A stretch of 64,000 nucleotides of DNA from Sedimenticola selenatireducens DSM 17993. Its GTDB lineage: Bacteria; Pseudomonadota; Gammaproteobacteria; Chromatiales; Chromatiaceae. Where the stretch lies: contig NZ_ATZE01000016.1 of assembly GCF_000428045.1 (NCBI RefSeq), forward strand, positions 62,001-126,000, given 5' to 3'. Shown here piece by piece: positions 10,112 through 18,836 of this stretch (the first letter of the stretch is position 1; every line of letters begins with the position of its first letter). The position numbers were made by a program, and so were the translations under genes. Under the pieces are notes generated by a model. The model was given only the letters and a program-made list of their open reading frames with translations, had not been told where the DNA came from and searched no databases.

Positions 10112-12097
10112 ATGTCATTATCCCCAAACCAACCCGACGGGCAGACGAACGCTACCCTTGATACTTTCCCAAAGCTGCTGCTGAACCACGCCCGGGTTCG
10201 CGGCAACAAGGTGGCAATGCGTGAAAAGGATCTCGGCATCTGGCAATCATGGACCTGGTCGGAAGTGTCCGATGAAGTCAGGGCGCTGGCCTGTGGCCTG
10301 GCGGCGCTGGGGTTCAAGCGCGGCGACAAGCTGGCCATCATCGGTGACAACCGCCCCCGACTCTACTGGGGATTCGCTGCCGTACAGTGCCTTGGGGGCA
10401 TACCGGTACCGCTGTACCAGGACTCAGTGGCCGATGAGATGGCCTATGTACTGGGGGATGCCGAGGTGCGATTCGCCCTGGTGGAGGACCAGGAACAGAC
10501 TGACAAGATGCTCGAAATCACCGAGCAGTACCCGGCCCTGGAGGCGGTGATCTATGAAGATCCCAGGGGTTTGCGCGACTACGATCAGGGCTTTTGCACC
10601 TACATCGAGACGTTGCAGGCGCGGGGCCGGGAGTTCCACTCCCAGCACCCGGACTACCTGGACCAGGAGATCGCCAAGGGACGCGGCGATGACATCTCGG
10701 TAATCCTCTACACCTCGGGCACCACCGGCAAGCCGAAGGGGGTGTGCATGACCCATCACGCCTTCATCGAGGCCGCTCGCGGAAGCGCCGAGTTTGACGG
10801 GCTCAATGACAACGACAGCATGCTCGCTTATCTGCCCATGGCCTGGGTGGGCGATCATCTGTTCTCCTACGCCCAGGCGCTGGTAACCGGTTTTACCATC
10901 AACTGTCCGGAATCGGCGGAAACGGTAATGACCGACATGCGGGAGATCGGCCCCACCTACTACTTCGCACCGCCCCGGGTGTTCGAGAATCTGCTCACTC
11001 AGGTAATGGTTCGCATGCAGGATGCCAGCGCTATCAAGCGCCGCATGTTCGACTACTTTATGGATGTTGCTCGCCGTTGCGGCGCCGAGATACTTTCCGG
11101 CAACAAGGAGGTATCCACTCGCGATCGGCTGCTTTACCGGTTGGGTGATTTCTTCGTTTACGGACCACTGCGTAACGTGTTGGGGATGAGCAAGCTGCGC
11201 ATCGCCTATACCGCGGGTGCCGCCATCGGCCCCGACCTGTTCCGCTTCTACCGCTCACTGGGTATCAATCTCAAGCAGCTATATGGTTCCACCGAAACCT
11301 GCGCCTATGTCTGCCTGCAGCCCAACGGTGACGTCAAGTTGGACACCGTGGGCATACCGGCCCCCAAGGTGGAGATCAAAATCGCCGACAACGGCGAGGT
11401 ACTGGTCAAAGGCCCCATGCTGTTTGCGGAGTATTACAACCGGCCGGAAGACACGGCGGAGACCATGAACGCCGAGGGTTACTTCCTCACCGGCGACGCC
11501 GGGTTTCTGGACGAGGACGGTCACTTGAAGATCATCGATCGCGCCAAGGATGTCGGCAAGCTCTCCAGCGGAGCCATTTTTGCCCCGAACTATGTGGAGA
11601 ACAAGCTCAAGTTCTTCCCCCACATCAAAGAGGCCGTGGCGTTTGGCCATGACCGGAACCAGGTTTGTGCCTTCATCAACATCGACCTGGAGTCGGTGGG
11701 TAACTGGGCAGAGCGTCGCGGCCTGCCCTATTCCGGCTACACCGATCTGGCGAGCCGGCCGGAGGTGTACGACCTGATCCTGGAATGCGTCAACCAGGCG
11801 AACCGGGACCTGGTCGACGATCCCATGCTGAGCGAATCCCAGGTGCACCGCTTCCTGATCCTGCACAAGGAGTTGGACCCGGATGACGACGAGCTGACCC
11901 GCACCCGCAAGGTGCGCCGACGCTTCATCTCGGAGAAATATCACGACCTGGTGGAAGCGCTCTACAGTGATATCGACGAAATCCACACCTCAACCGAGGT
12001 GAAGTATGAGGATGGGCGCAGGGGTGTAATCGAGGCTGACTTGCGTATCCGCAATGCTGAGACCCATGTGACCGAACCGCTGAAGAAAGCGAGTTGA
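10112..12097 (+). CDS. AMP-dependent long-chain-type acyl-CoA synthetase
   Basis: This 661-residue ligase activates a carboxylic acid to its CoA thioester through an acyl-adenylate. The ATP P-loop YTSGTTGKPKG lies at about 200-210. The YGSTETCAYVC adenine motif is near 394. The LTGDAGFLDEDGHLKIIDRAKD hinge region follows, and the C-terminal domain is complete. I chose the ATG at 10112, preceded at 8 bases by GGAG within GAGAGGAG, over an in-frame TTG at 10088. The gene heads an operon with a complete Liv-type ABC transporter: 13 bp separate it from the livG homologue. It is preceded by two LiuR boxes, so its substrate is probably a branched-chain, short/medium or aromatic acid brought in by that transporter. 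Family similarity alone calls it long-chain, which I regard as imprecise. Confidence 0.9.
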   Translation: MSLSPNQPDGQTNATLDTFPKLLLNHARVRGNKVAMREKDLGIWQSWTWSEVSDEVRALACGLAALGFKRGDKLAIIGDNRPRLYWGFAAVQCLGGIPVPLYQDSVADEMAYVLGDAEVRFALVEDQEQTDKMLEITEQYPALEAVIYEDPRGLRDYDQGFCTYIETLQARGREFHSQHPDYLDQEIAKGRGDDISVILYTSGTTGKPKGVCMTHHAFIEAARGSAEFDGLNDNDSMLAYLPMAWVGDHLFSYAQALVTGFTINCPESAETVMTDMREIGPTYYFAPPRVFENLLTQVMVRMQDASAIKRRMFDYFMDVARRCGAEILSGNKEVSTRDRLLYRLGDFFVYGPLRNVLGMSKLRIAYTAGAAIGPDLFRFYRSLGINLKQLYGSTETCAYVCLQPNGDVKLDTVGIPAPKVEIKIADNGEVLVKGPMLFAEYYNRPEDTAETMNAEGYFLTGDAGFLDEDGHLKIIDRAKDVGKLSSGAIFAPNYVENKLKFFPHIKEAVAFGHDRNQVCAFINIDLESVGNWAERRGLPYSGYTDLASRPEVYDLILECVNQANRDLVDDPMLSESQVHRFLILHKELDPDDDELTRTRKVRRRFISEKYHDLVEALYSDIDEIHTSTEVKYEDGRRGVIEADLRIRNAETHVTEPLKKAS

Positions 12098-12110
12098 GGA
12101 GAAACCCGAT

Positions 12111-12896
12111 ATGAAAGAACGCGCCATTGGGGAAGTGATCCTCGACCTGAAGAACATCTCGCTCTCCTTCGGGGCAATGCGGGTGCTGAACAACATCAGT
12201 TTTGACGTCCGCAAAAGCGAGATCCGCTCCATCATCGGACCCAACGGGGCCGGCAAGAGCTCCATGCTCAATGTGATCAACGGCGTCTATCACCCGCAGG
12301 AGGGGGAAATCAGCTTCCGCGGTGAAGTGCGCAAGCAGATGAAGGTGCATGAGGCGGCCGGATTCGGTATCGCCCGCACCTTCCAGAACATCGCCCTGTT
12401 CAAGGGCATGAGCACCCTGGACAACATCATGACCGGGCGCAACCTGAAGATGAAATCCAGCATGTTCTCACAGGCCATCTATTGGGGAAAAGCGCAGAAA
12501 GAGGAGATCGAACACCGCCGGAAGGTGGAAGAGATTATCGACTTCCTGGAGATCCAGGCCATCCGCAAGACCCCGGTGGGCCGCCTCCCCTACGGCATGC
12601 AGAAGCGCGTGGAGTTGGGCCGGGCACTGGCGGCGGAACCGGAAATTCTGTTGCTGGATGAGCCGATGGCCGGCATGAACGTGGAAGAGAAGGAGGATAT
12701 GTCACGCTTCGTACTCGATATTAACGACGAATTCGGCACCACCATCGTGTTGATCGAGCACGATATGGGCGTGGTGATGGATATTTCCGATCGCGTGGTA
12801 GTGCTCGACTATGGCCGTCAACTGGCCGATGGCACACCCGACGTGGTGCGCAACAACCAAGACGTGATTGATGCCTATCTTGGCGTTTCACACTAA
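12111..12896 (+). CDS. branched-chain amino acid-type ABC transporter ATP-binding protein (LivG-like)
   Basis: This 261-residue cytoplasmic ATPase of a Liv-type importer has Walker A GPNGAGKSS at 43-51, the LivG-style signature LPYGMQKRVELGRAL in place of LSGGQ, Walker B ILLLDEPMAGMN, and the switch histidine in VLIEHDMG. A GAGGAGA ribosome-binding site precedes the ATG. It pairs with the LivF-like ATPase encoded five genes downstream to drive the two permeases. The operon position beside acyl-CoA ligases suggests an acid rather than an amino acid as cargo. Confidence 0.92.
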   Translation: MKERAIGEVILDLKNISLSFGAMRVLNNISFDVRKSEIRSIIGPNGAGKSSMLNVINGVYHPQEGEISFRGEVRKQMKVHEAAGFGIARTFQNIALFKGMSTLDNIMTGRNLKMKSSMFSQAIYWGKAQKEEIEHRRKVEEIIDFLEIQAIRKTPVGRLPYGMQKRVELGRALAAEPEILLLDEPMAGMNVEEKEDMSRFVLDINDEFGTTIVLIEHDMGVVMDISDRVVVLDYGRQLADGTPDVVRNNQDVIDAYLGVSH

Positions 12897-12911
12897 TTCG
12901 GGAGAGAAATA

Positions 12912-13904
12912 ATGCGCCTCGAACGCGATGTCATATACATCATCCTTGCTTCACTCCTCCTGATGGTGGCCATCCCATGGATGGCCGGCACATTGTCAGA
13001 GGATATCTTCTTTGAATGGCCCTTCTTCTTTGAAGTCGCCATCGGCGGCCTGCTGTCTGGCGTCATGTATTCCCTGGTGGCCCTTGGCTTCGTGCTCATT
13101 TTCAAGGCCTCCGGTGTGTTCAACTTCGCCCAGGGTGCCATGGTGCTGTTCTCCGCCCTGACCCTGGTCGGCTTGAACGAGATGGGGCTGCCGATGTGGC
13201 TCTCTGTCATCGTCACCCTGTTGGTGATGCTGGTGCTGGCCATTGCCATCGAGCGGGTGGTGCTGCGCTCCCTGGTGAACCAGGAGCACATCATCCTGTT
13301 CATGGCCACCATCGGTATTGCCTACTTTCTTGACGGCTTCGGCCAGACCATTTGGGGTTCTGAAGTAAAAAACCTGGATATCGGCTTTTCCCAGGAGCCC
13401 GGATTCTACTTTGACGGTCTGATCCTGATAAATGATTTCGACCTGATCGCGGCGGTTATTGCCGGCATCCTGGTGATTGTGCTGGCCCTGTTCTTTCAGT
13501 ACACCCGCATTGGACGCGCCCTGCGCGCCGTGGCCGATGACCACCAGGCGGCCCTGAGCGTCGGCATCCCGCTGAAGCATATCTGGGTCATCGTCTGGGC
13601 AGTGGCCGGTATTGTGGCGCTGGTCGCCGGCATCATGTGGGGCAGCAAACTGGGGGTCCAATTCTCCCTGGCCCTGATTGCTCTGAAGGCACTGCCGGTG
13701 TTGATTCTCGGAGGATTCACCTCGGTGCCGGGGGCCATTATCGGCGGACTGCTGATTGGTGCCGGCGAAAAGCTGGCGGAGGTATTTATCGCGCCTATGA
13801 TAGGCGGCGGCATCGAGGACTGGTTCGCCTACATGCTGGCGCTGGCCTTCCTGGTATTCCGTCCGCAGGGGCTGTTCGGCGAAAAGATCATCGAGAGGGT
13901 GTAA
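12912..13904 (+). CDS. branched-chain-type ABC transporter permease (LivH-like)
   Basis: This 330-residue inner-membrane protein has about eight to nine hydrophobic segments and the LivH hallmarks: GGLLSGVMYSLVALGFVLIFKASGVFNFAQGAM near residues 45-77, the cytoplasmic EAA-like loop TRIGRALRAVADDHQAALSVGI, and the terminal RPQGLFGEKI. GGGAGAG precedes the start. It forms the channel with the LivM-like protein whose gene follows after 3 bp, which suggests translational coupling. Confidence 0.92.
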   Translation: MRLERDVIYIILASLLLMVAIPWMAGTLSEDIFFEWPFFFEVAIGGLLSGVMYSLVALGFVLIFKASGVFNFAQGAMVLFSALTLVGLNEMGLPMWLSVIVTLLVMLVLAIAIERVVLRSLVNQEHIILFMATIGIAYFLDGFGQTIWGSEVKNLDIGFSQEPGFYFDGLILINDFDLIAAVIAGILVIVLALFFQYTRIGRALRAVADDHQAALSVGIPLKHIWVIVWAVAGIVALVAGIMWGSKLGVQFSLALIALKALPVLILGGFTSVPGAIIGGLLIGAGEKLAEVFIAPMIGGGIEDWFAYMLALAFLVFRPQGLFGEKIIERV

Positions 13905-13907
13905 CGC

Positions 13908-14987
13908 ATGTTTTACCGCGAAGCTGGAGAGTTCAAGGCATCCTACAAGGCGGATCAGGCGATCCTGCCCATTCGTCAGGATCGCTGGTTCATATGGGCC
14001 ATTTTGGCCATTGCCTTCCTGGTGATCCCAACAGTATCAAGTGATTACTGGCTGGGCACCATCATGCTGCCGTTCCTGATCCTGGCGCTCGCCGCACTGG
14101 GGCTCAATGTCCTGACCGGCTATGCCGGACAGTTAAGTCTCGGTACCGGCGGTTTCATGGCCACCGGCGCCTTTGCCGCCTATAAACTGGCCACCATGTT
14201 CCCGGGCATGCATATCCTGCTGGTGTTACTGTTCTCCGGCACCATCACTGCCGGGGTCGGTATTCTGTTCGGTATTCCATCCCTGCGCATCAAGGGCTTC
14301 TATCTGGCGGTGGCCACCCTGGCATCACAGTTTTTCCTGATCTGGATGTTCAACAAGTTTGGCTGGTTTACCAACTACAGTTCATCGGGCGTGATCACGG
14401 CTCCCCCCATGGCTGCGATTGGCGATGTGCTGGTTACCGGGGCATACGCCACCGTAACAGCCAAGTATCTGTTTACGTTGAGCATCGTTACGCTCCTTGC
14501 CCTGATCACCAAAAACCTGGTGCGCTCCAATATTGGACGTGAATGGATGGCTGTGCGTGATATGGATATCGCCGCGGAGATCATCGGCATCAAAATGCTG
14601 CCCACCAAACTGAAGGCTTTCGCCTATAGTTCTTTTTTATGTGGCATTGCCGGCGCACTCTGGGCCTTTGTACATACCGGATCGGTAGAACCACTGGCAT
14701 TCGATGTCAACCGTTCCTTCCAGATCCTGTTCATGATTATTATCGGTGGTCTCGGCTCAATCATGGGTGCATTTCTCGGCGCTGCCTTTATCGTGCTGCT
14801 GCCGATCTTCCTGTCCAATGCGCCCCACTGGTTTGGTCTCGATATTCCGGTGGATCTCATATCACACATCGAAGCGATGGTTTTCGGTGCGTTGATTATC
14901 TTTTTCCTGATTGTCGAGCCGCACGGTCTCGCCCGGCTCTGGCAGATTACCAAGGAAAAACTGCGGCTCTGGCCGTTCCCTTATTGA
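13908..14987 (+). CDS. branched-chain-type ABC transporter permease (LivM-like)
   Basis: This 359-residue multi-spanning inner-membrane permease has the LivM signature ALGLNVLTGYAGQLSLGTGGFMATGAF (about 60-90), the ATPase-contact loop SNIGREWMAVRDMDIAAEIIGI, and the closing IVEPHGLARLW. Its start is 3 bp after the LivH stop. The N-terminus carries about 30 extra hydrophilic residues before the first membrane span. With LivH it forms the translocation pore. Substrate specificity comes from the periplasmic binding protein encoded next. Confidence 0.92.
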   Translation: MFYREAGEFKASYKADQAILPIRQDRWFIWAILAIAFLVIPTVSSDYWLGTIMLPFLILALAALGLNVLTGYAGQLSLGTGGFMATGAFAAYKLATMFPGMHILLVLLFSGTITAGVGILFGIPSLRIKGFYLAVATLASQFFLIWMFNKFGWFTNYSSSGVITAPPMAAIGDVLVTGAYATVTAKYLFTLSIVTLLALITKNLVRSNIGREWMAVRDMDIAAEIIGIKMLPTKLKAFAYSSFLCGIAGALWAFVHTGSVEPLAFDVNRSFQILFMIIIGGLGSIMGAFLGAAFIVLLPIFLSNAPHWFGLDIPVDLISHIEAMVFGALIIFFLIVEPHGLARLWQITKEKLRLWPFPY

Positions 14988-15063
14988 TTAAGGGTATTTA
15001 GACATGCAAGTTCAACAATCCGCTCAGGATAACTTGTAACTGTTCAGATGGAGGAAACAACGA

Positions 15064-16392
15064 GTGAAAATTAATAAAGTGAAAACCGGTATTATCGCTG
15101 CCGCAGTGGGTATGGCCAGCCTGATATCCACACCAACGGTCATGGCGGCAGATGCCCAGTACATCGGTTCGCTGGTATACCGGACCGGCCCCTATGCACC
15201 TGGCGGCATCCCCTGGGCTGATGGCTTTGCCGACTACATCAACCTGCTCAACGAGCGCGATGGCGGTATCAACGGCGTCAAGTTGAACCTGGAAGAGTGT
15301 GACACGGCCTATAACACCGACAAGGGTGTGGAGTGTTATGAACGACTTAAAAACAACGGTCCTACCGGTATGCCGGCTGTCATGCCGCTGTCGACCGGCA
15401 TCACCTATGCCCTGCTCGATCGTGTGGTGGCCGACAAGATTCCACTGATCACCTCCGGTTACGGACGTGCTGATGCCGCTGACGGCACCATCTTCCCCTA
15501 CGTGTTTGTGCCACCGGCAACCTACTGGGGTGGCGCGGACATTGCCATTAACTACATGGCCAGTGAGGAAGGGGGGTATGACAACCTGAAGGGCAAGAAG
15601 ATCGCCCTGGTTTATCACGATTCCGCCTATGGCAAGGAGCCAATCAAGACCCTGGAAGCACTGGCCGGAAAACACGGCTTTGAGCTCTCGCTGTTCCCGG
15701 TACCGCATCCCGGTCTGGAGCAGAAGGCAACCTGGCTGAAGATCGGTCGTCAACTGCGCCCCGATTATGTACTGATGTATGGCTGGGGTGTGATGAACGC
15801 CACCGCCATCAAAGAGGCCGCAGCCGTCAACTTCCCACGTGAAAAGTTTATCGGTATCTGGTGGTCAGGTAACGATGTCGATATGGTGCCGGCCGGCAAG
15901 GCCGCTGTGGGTTACAAATCCCTGCAGTTCAACGGCGTAGGTGCCGACTTTGATGTGCACAAGATGATCAAGCAGGTGCTGTACGCTAACGGTAAGGGTT
16001 CAGCCGATTCTGAAGCCGGGATTGGTGAAGTGGCTTATAACCGGGGTCTGCAGAGTGCCGTTCTTCTGACTGAGGCCCTGCAGGGCGCCATGAACGAGTT
16101 TGGCAACAAGCCGGTAACGGGCGAGCAGGTGCAGTGGGCACTGGATCGTCTCGACATTGATGAAGCACGCCTGAAGGCCATCGGCGCCGAGGGTCTGTTT
16201 GACCCTATCAAGCTGAGTTGTGCGGATCATCTGGGTAAGGGTCGCGCCAAGATTACCCAGTGGGATGGTACCCAGTGGAAGGCCATTACCGACTGGATCC
16301 AGCCCAACAACGAGATGCTTGACGTCATGTACAAGGAGTCTGCGGCGGCCTACGCCAAAGAGAAAGGCATCACCCCCCGCGCTTGTAACTGA
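15064..16392 (+). CDS. periplasmic substrate-binding protein of Liv-type ABC transporter
   Basis: This 442-residue type I periplasmic binding protein starts at a GTG with GGAGGAAA 8-15 bases upstream. A signal peptide ends at VMA, with cleavage expected after about residue 28, and the mature protein has the two Rossmann-like lobes of the LivJ/LivK superfamily (YIGSLVYRTGPYAPGG, DRVVADKIPLITSG, KKIALVYHDSAYGKEPI). It is longer than amino-acid LivK (about 350 residues), as are homologues found in operons with acyl-CoA ligases and thought to bind aromatic or aliphatic acids. The ligand cannot be told from sequence. A very strong hairpin follows the gene, probably raising its expression over that of the downstream ATPase. 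Confidence 0.88.
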   Translation: MKINKVKTGIIAAAVGMASLISTPTVMAADAQYIGSLVYRTGPYAPGGIPWADGFADYINLLNERDGGINGVKLNLEECDTAYNTDKGVECYERLKNNGPTGMPAVMPLSTGITYALLDRVVADKIPLITSGYGRADAADGTIFPYVFVPPATYWGGADIAINYMASEEGGYDNLKGKKIALVYHDSAYGKEPIKTLEALAGKHGFELSLFPVPHPGLEQKATWLKIGRQLRPDYVLMYGWGVMNATAIKEAAAVNFPREKFIGIWWSGNDVDMVPAGKAAVGYKSLQFNGVGADFDVHKMIKQVLYANGKGSADSEAGIGEVAYNRGLQSAVLLTEALQGAMNEFGNKPVTGEQVQWALDRLDIDEARLKAIGAEGLFDPIKLSCADHLGKGRAKITQWDGTQWKAITDWIQPNNEMLDVMYKESAAAYAKEKGITPRACN

Positions 16393-16427
16393 TCGCGGTT
16401 ATCGGTGGACCTGATCCACCGAACGAG

Positions 16428-16456
16428 GTCCCCGCGGCCTGAATGGCCGCGGGGAC
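16428..16456 (+). terminator. strong intercistronic hairpin after the binding-protein gene
   Basis: GTCCCCGCGGCC (16428-16439) and GGCCGCGGGGAC (16445-16456) form a perfect 12-bp GC-rich stem with a 5-base loop. No T-tract follows. In binding-protein-dependent operons such hairpins protect the upstream message or act as partial terminators, giving excess binding protein. A smaller hairpin GGTGGA/TCCACC precedes it at 16404-16420. Confidence 0.75.
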
Positions 16457-16490
16457 ATCTCCCAACATACAGAGAATGAACAGGCACAGC

Positions 16491-17306
16491 ATGACTGACA
16501 ACGCACATGCCTTTTTAGAGGTCAACAACATCGAGGTGATCTATGATCACGTCATTCTGGTGCTGAAGGGTGTCTCCCTGGAGGTACCGAAAGGTGGCAT
16601 TGTCGCCCTGCTCGGTGCCAACGGTGCGGGTAAGTCCACCACCCTCAAGGCCATCTCCAATCTGCTCGGTGCAGAACGTGGCGATGTCACCAAGGGCAAC
16701 ATCCTCTACAAGGGTGAGGCGGTTGAAAGCCTGAATCCATCAGACCTGGTGAGACGCGGTGTCGTACAGGTGATGGAAGGGCGTCACTGTTTTGAACATC
16801 TGACCATTGAAGAGAATCTGCTGACCGGCGCCTACACCCGCCGTGATGGTCGCAAGGCGATCGCCCAGAGTCTCGAAATGATCTACGACTATTTTCCCCG
16901 ACTGCGCGAACGACGCAGCAGTCAGGCCGGTTATACCTCCGGTGGTGAACAGCAGATGTGCGCCATCGGTCGCGCCATGCTGGCACAACCGGAGATGATC
17001 CTGCTGGACGAGCCCTCCATGGGCCTGGCTCCTCAGCTGGTCGAAGAGATCTTCGAAATCGTCAAAAAACTGAATCAGAATGAAGGCGTCAGTTTCCTGT
17101 TGGCGGAACAGAATACCAACGTCGCACTGCGCTATTCCGACTATGGCTACATCATGGAGAATGGGCGCGTGGTAATGGAAGGCAACGCCAAAGAGCTCAG
17201 CGAGAACGAAGACGTCAAGGAGTTCTACCTGGGCATCTCCACCGAGGGACGCAAGAGCTTCCGCGATGTAAAGAACTATCGCCGTCGCAAGCGCTGGCTG
17301 TCGTAA
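16491..17306 (+). CDS. branched-chain-type ABC transporter ATP-binding protein (LivF-like)
   Basis: This 271-residue ATPase has Walker A GANGAGKST at 42-50, signature TSGGEQQMCAIGRAM, Walker B MILLDEPSMGLAP, and LLAEQN in the switch region as in LivF. I prefer the ATG at 16491. Earlier in-frame starts (16443, 16476) would place translation inside or just after the strong hairpin and add residues with no family match. The LEVNNIEVIYDHVILVLKGVSL start is typical. The C-terminal extension KSFRDVKNYRRRKRWLS is basic and longer than in E. coli LivF, as in other ligase-associated systems. Confidence 0.9.
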   Translation: MTDNAHAFLEVNNIEVIYDHVILVLKGVSLEVPKGGIVALLGANGAGKSTTLKAISNLLGAERGDVTKGNILYKGEAVESLNPSDLVRRGVVQVMEGRHCFEHLTIEENLLTGAYTRRDGRKAIAQSLEMIYDYFPRLRERRSSQAGYTSGGEQQMCAIGRAMLAQPEMILLDEPSMGLAPQLVEEIFEIVKKLNQNEGVSFLLAEQNTNVALRYSDYGYIMENGRVVMEGNAKELSENEDVKEFYLGISTEGRKSFRDVKNYRRRKRWLS

Positions 17307-17317
17307 CCTCTTTTCTG

Positions 17318-17338
17318 GTGACGACCGTGGGTCGTCAC
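17318..17338 (+). terminator. hairpin after livF-like gene
   Basis: GTGACGACC (17318-17326) and GGTCGTCAC (17330-17338) form a 9-bp stem with a 3-base loop and no T-tract. It may partly separate the transporter genes from the following ligase. Confidence 0.45.
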
Positions 17339-17465
17339 TGATTCCATCAAGGCTGTTTCACGGGTATCTGAGCCAAACAGATGCCGGGCAGCCGGAGGCA
17401 TCCAGGCGCAAACACAAGGCCTGTTTGAACCGGACTGACTAATCACATCGGATGCGGGCTGTATC

Positions 17466-18701
17466 ATGACAAACTATTACGACGAACTGGAAACCCAGGA
17501 TCCCCGGACACGACAGCAGTCGCTGATCAAGGCCGTCGCCGCCCAGGTTGCCCACGCCAAAGCCGAGGCTCCGGCCTACGGCAGGATTCTGGCCGATATT
17601 GACCCGGCCGATATAACCTCCACAGAGGCGATAGCCCGGCTGCCACTCACCCGTAAGTCGGCGTTGATCGAACTGCAGCAGAGTTCCCGCCCCTTTGGTG
17701 GCATGGCCGCTGTCAAGTCACCCCAGCTTGCCTATGTGTTCGCCTCGCCCGGCCCGATCTACGAACCGGGCTCAAAGCGCCAGGACTTCTGGCGTTTCGC
17801 ACGAGCCCTGTTTGCTGCCGGCTTCAGAACGGAAGAGCTGATTCATAACTGTTTTTCCTACCATTTCGTACCGGCCGGTGCCATGCTCGATAGCGGCGCA
17901 CACGCCCTGGGCTGTTCGGTCATTCCTGCCGGTGTTGGCCAGACCGAACTTCAGGTGCAGACCATCGTCGATCTCAGACCGGACGGCTACGTGGGCACCC
18001 CCTCTTTCCTCAAAATCATTCTGGAAAAAGCAGATGAGACGGGCGCGGATGTCAGCAGTTTGAAAAAAGCGCTGGTCTCGGGCGAGGCGCTCCCTCCCCC
18101 CTTGCGTGATGGATTCAAAAAAAGAGGCATACAGGTCCTGCAGTGCTACGCCACCGCCGATCTCGGTGTTATCGCCTATGAAACCGCAGCGATGGAAGGA
18201 CTGGTGATTGATGAAGGGGTGTATGTTGAAATTGTCCGTCCCGGCACCGGTGAACCGGTCGCCGATGGCGAGGTGGGCGAAGTGGTAGTAACCAGCCTCA
18301 ATCCGGACTACCCGCTGATCCGCTTTGCAACCGGTGATCTCTCAGCCATCATGCCGGGAATCAGTCCCTGTGGCCGCACCAACCGCCGCATCAAGGGCTG
18401 GATGGGACGTGCCGACCAGACTGCCAAGGTACGGGGCATGTTCATTCATCCGGAACAGGTGGCCCGGGTCATCAAACGGCACCCGGAGATCCACAAGGCA
18501 CGGCTGGTAGTCGAGTGGATCAATGAGAGCGATCAGATAACCCTGCAATACGAAGCGGAGACCGCATCACCTGAACTCGACAAGGCCATTGCCGAGAGTA
18601 TCCGGGATATCTGCAAGGTCCGCGGCGAAACAGACCGCCTGCCCCGCGACTCCCTGCCCAATGACGGCAAGGTGATTGACGATATCCGCAAGTACGACTG
18701 A
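17466..18701 (+). CDS. phenylacetate-CoA ligase-like (PaaK-family) adenylating protein with altered P-loop
   Basis: This 411-residue protein resembles PaaK-type ligases. It has AALFAAGF and YHFVPAGAMLDSGAHALGC in the N-terminal half, LVSGEALPPPLRDGF, the CYATADLGVIAYE adenine motif, and PLIRFATGDLSAIMPG with GRADQTAKVRGMFIHPEQV of the C-terminal domain. Canonical PaaK carries a Ser/Thr-rich P-loop (SSGTTG). Here the corresponding stretch reads FASPGPIYEPGSKRQ, so the loop is reshaped. It lies 159 bp after the livF-like gene on the same strand and probably belongs to the same uptake/activation unit. It may activate an aromatic or branched acid, or act on a pre-formed adenylate. The ribosome-binding site is weak. 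Function beyond the fold is inference. Confidence 0.8.
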   Translation: MTNYYDELETQDPRTRQQSLIKAVAAQVAHAKAEAPAYGRILADIDPADITSTEAIARLPLTRKSALIELQQSSRPFGGMAAVKSPQLAYVFASPGPIYEPGSKRQDFWRFARALFAAGFRTEELIHNCFSYHFVPAGAMLDSGAHALGCSVIPAGVGQTELQVQTIVDLRPDGYVGTPSFLKIILEKADETGADVSSLKKALVSGEALPPPLRDGFKKRGIQVLQCYATADLGVIAYETAAMEGLVIDEGVYVEIVRPGTGEPVADGEVGEVVVTSLNPDYPLIRFATGDLSAIMPGISPCGRTNRRIKGWMGRADQTAKVRGMFIHPEQVARVIKRHPEIHKARLVVEWINESDQITLQYEAETASPELDKAIAESIRDICKVRGETDRLPRDSLPNDGKVIDDIRKYD

Positions 18702-18794
18702 TTTGATAGGCACCACTGCGCCTGGCACATTCTGTTGCTGTGACCATCAGGCTGGATAAGCTGACCGCCAGCTTGCGAACCGCATTATTCCAAT

Positions 18795-18820
18795 AAAAAT
18801 ACAGGCTAAACTGTATTTTT
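18795..18820. promoter_or_regulatory. 26-bp AT-rich inverted repeat before the CoA-transferase gene
   Basis: AAAAATACAG (18795-18804) and CTGTATTTTT (18811-18820) are perfect inverted arms around GCTAAA. The repeat ends 16 bp before the ATG at 18837. It could be an operator, or a bidirectional terminator with a short stem between A and T tracts. It does not match the LiuR palindrome. Confidence 0.5.
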
Positions 18821-18836
18821 CTGGCAAAATAGTCCG

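Noticed and set aside
18795-18820. LexA-type SOS box before the CoA-transferase gene
   Set aside because: The CTGT and ACAG elements are arranged outward (ACAG then CTGT), opposite to a LexA box.
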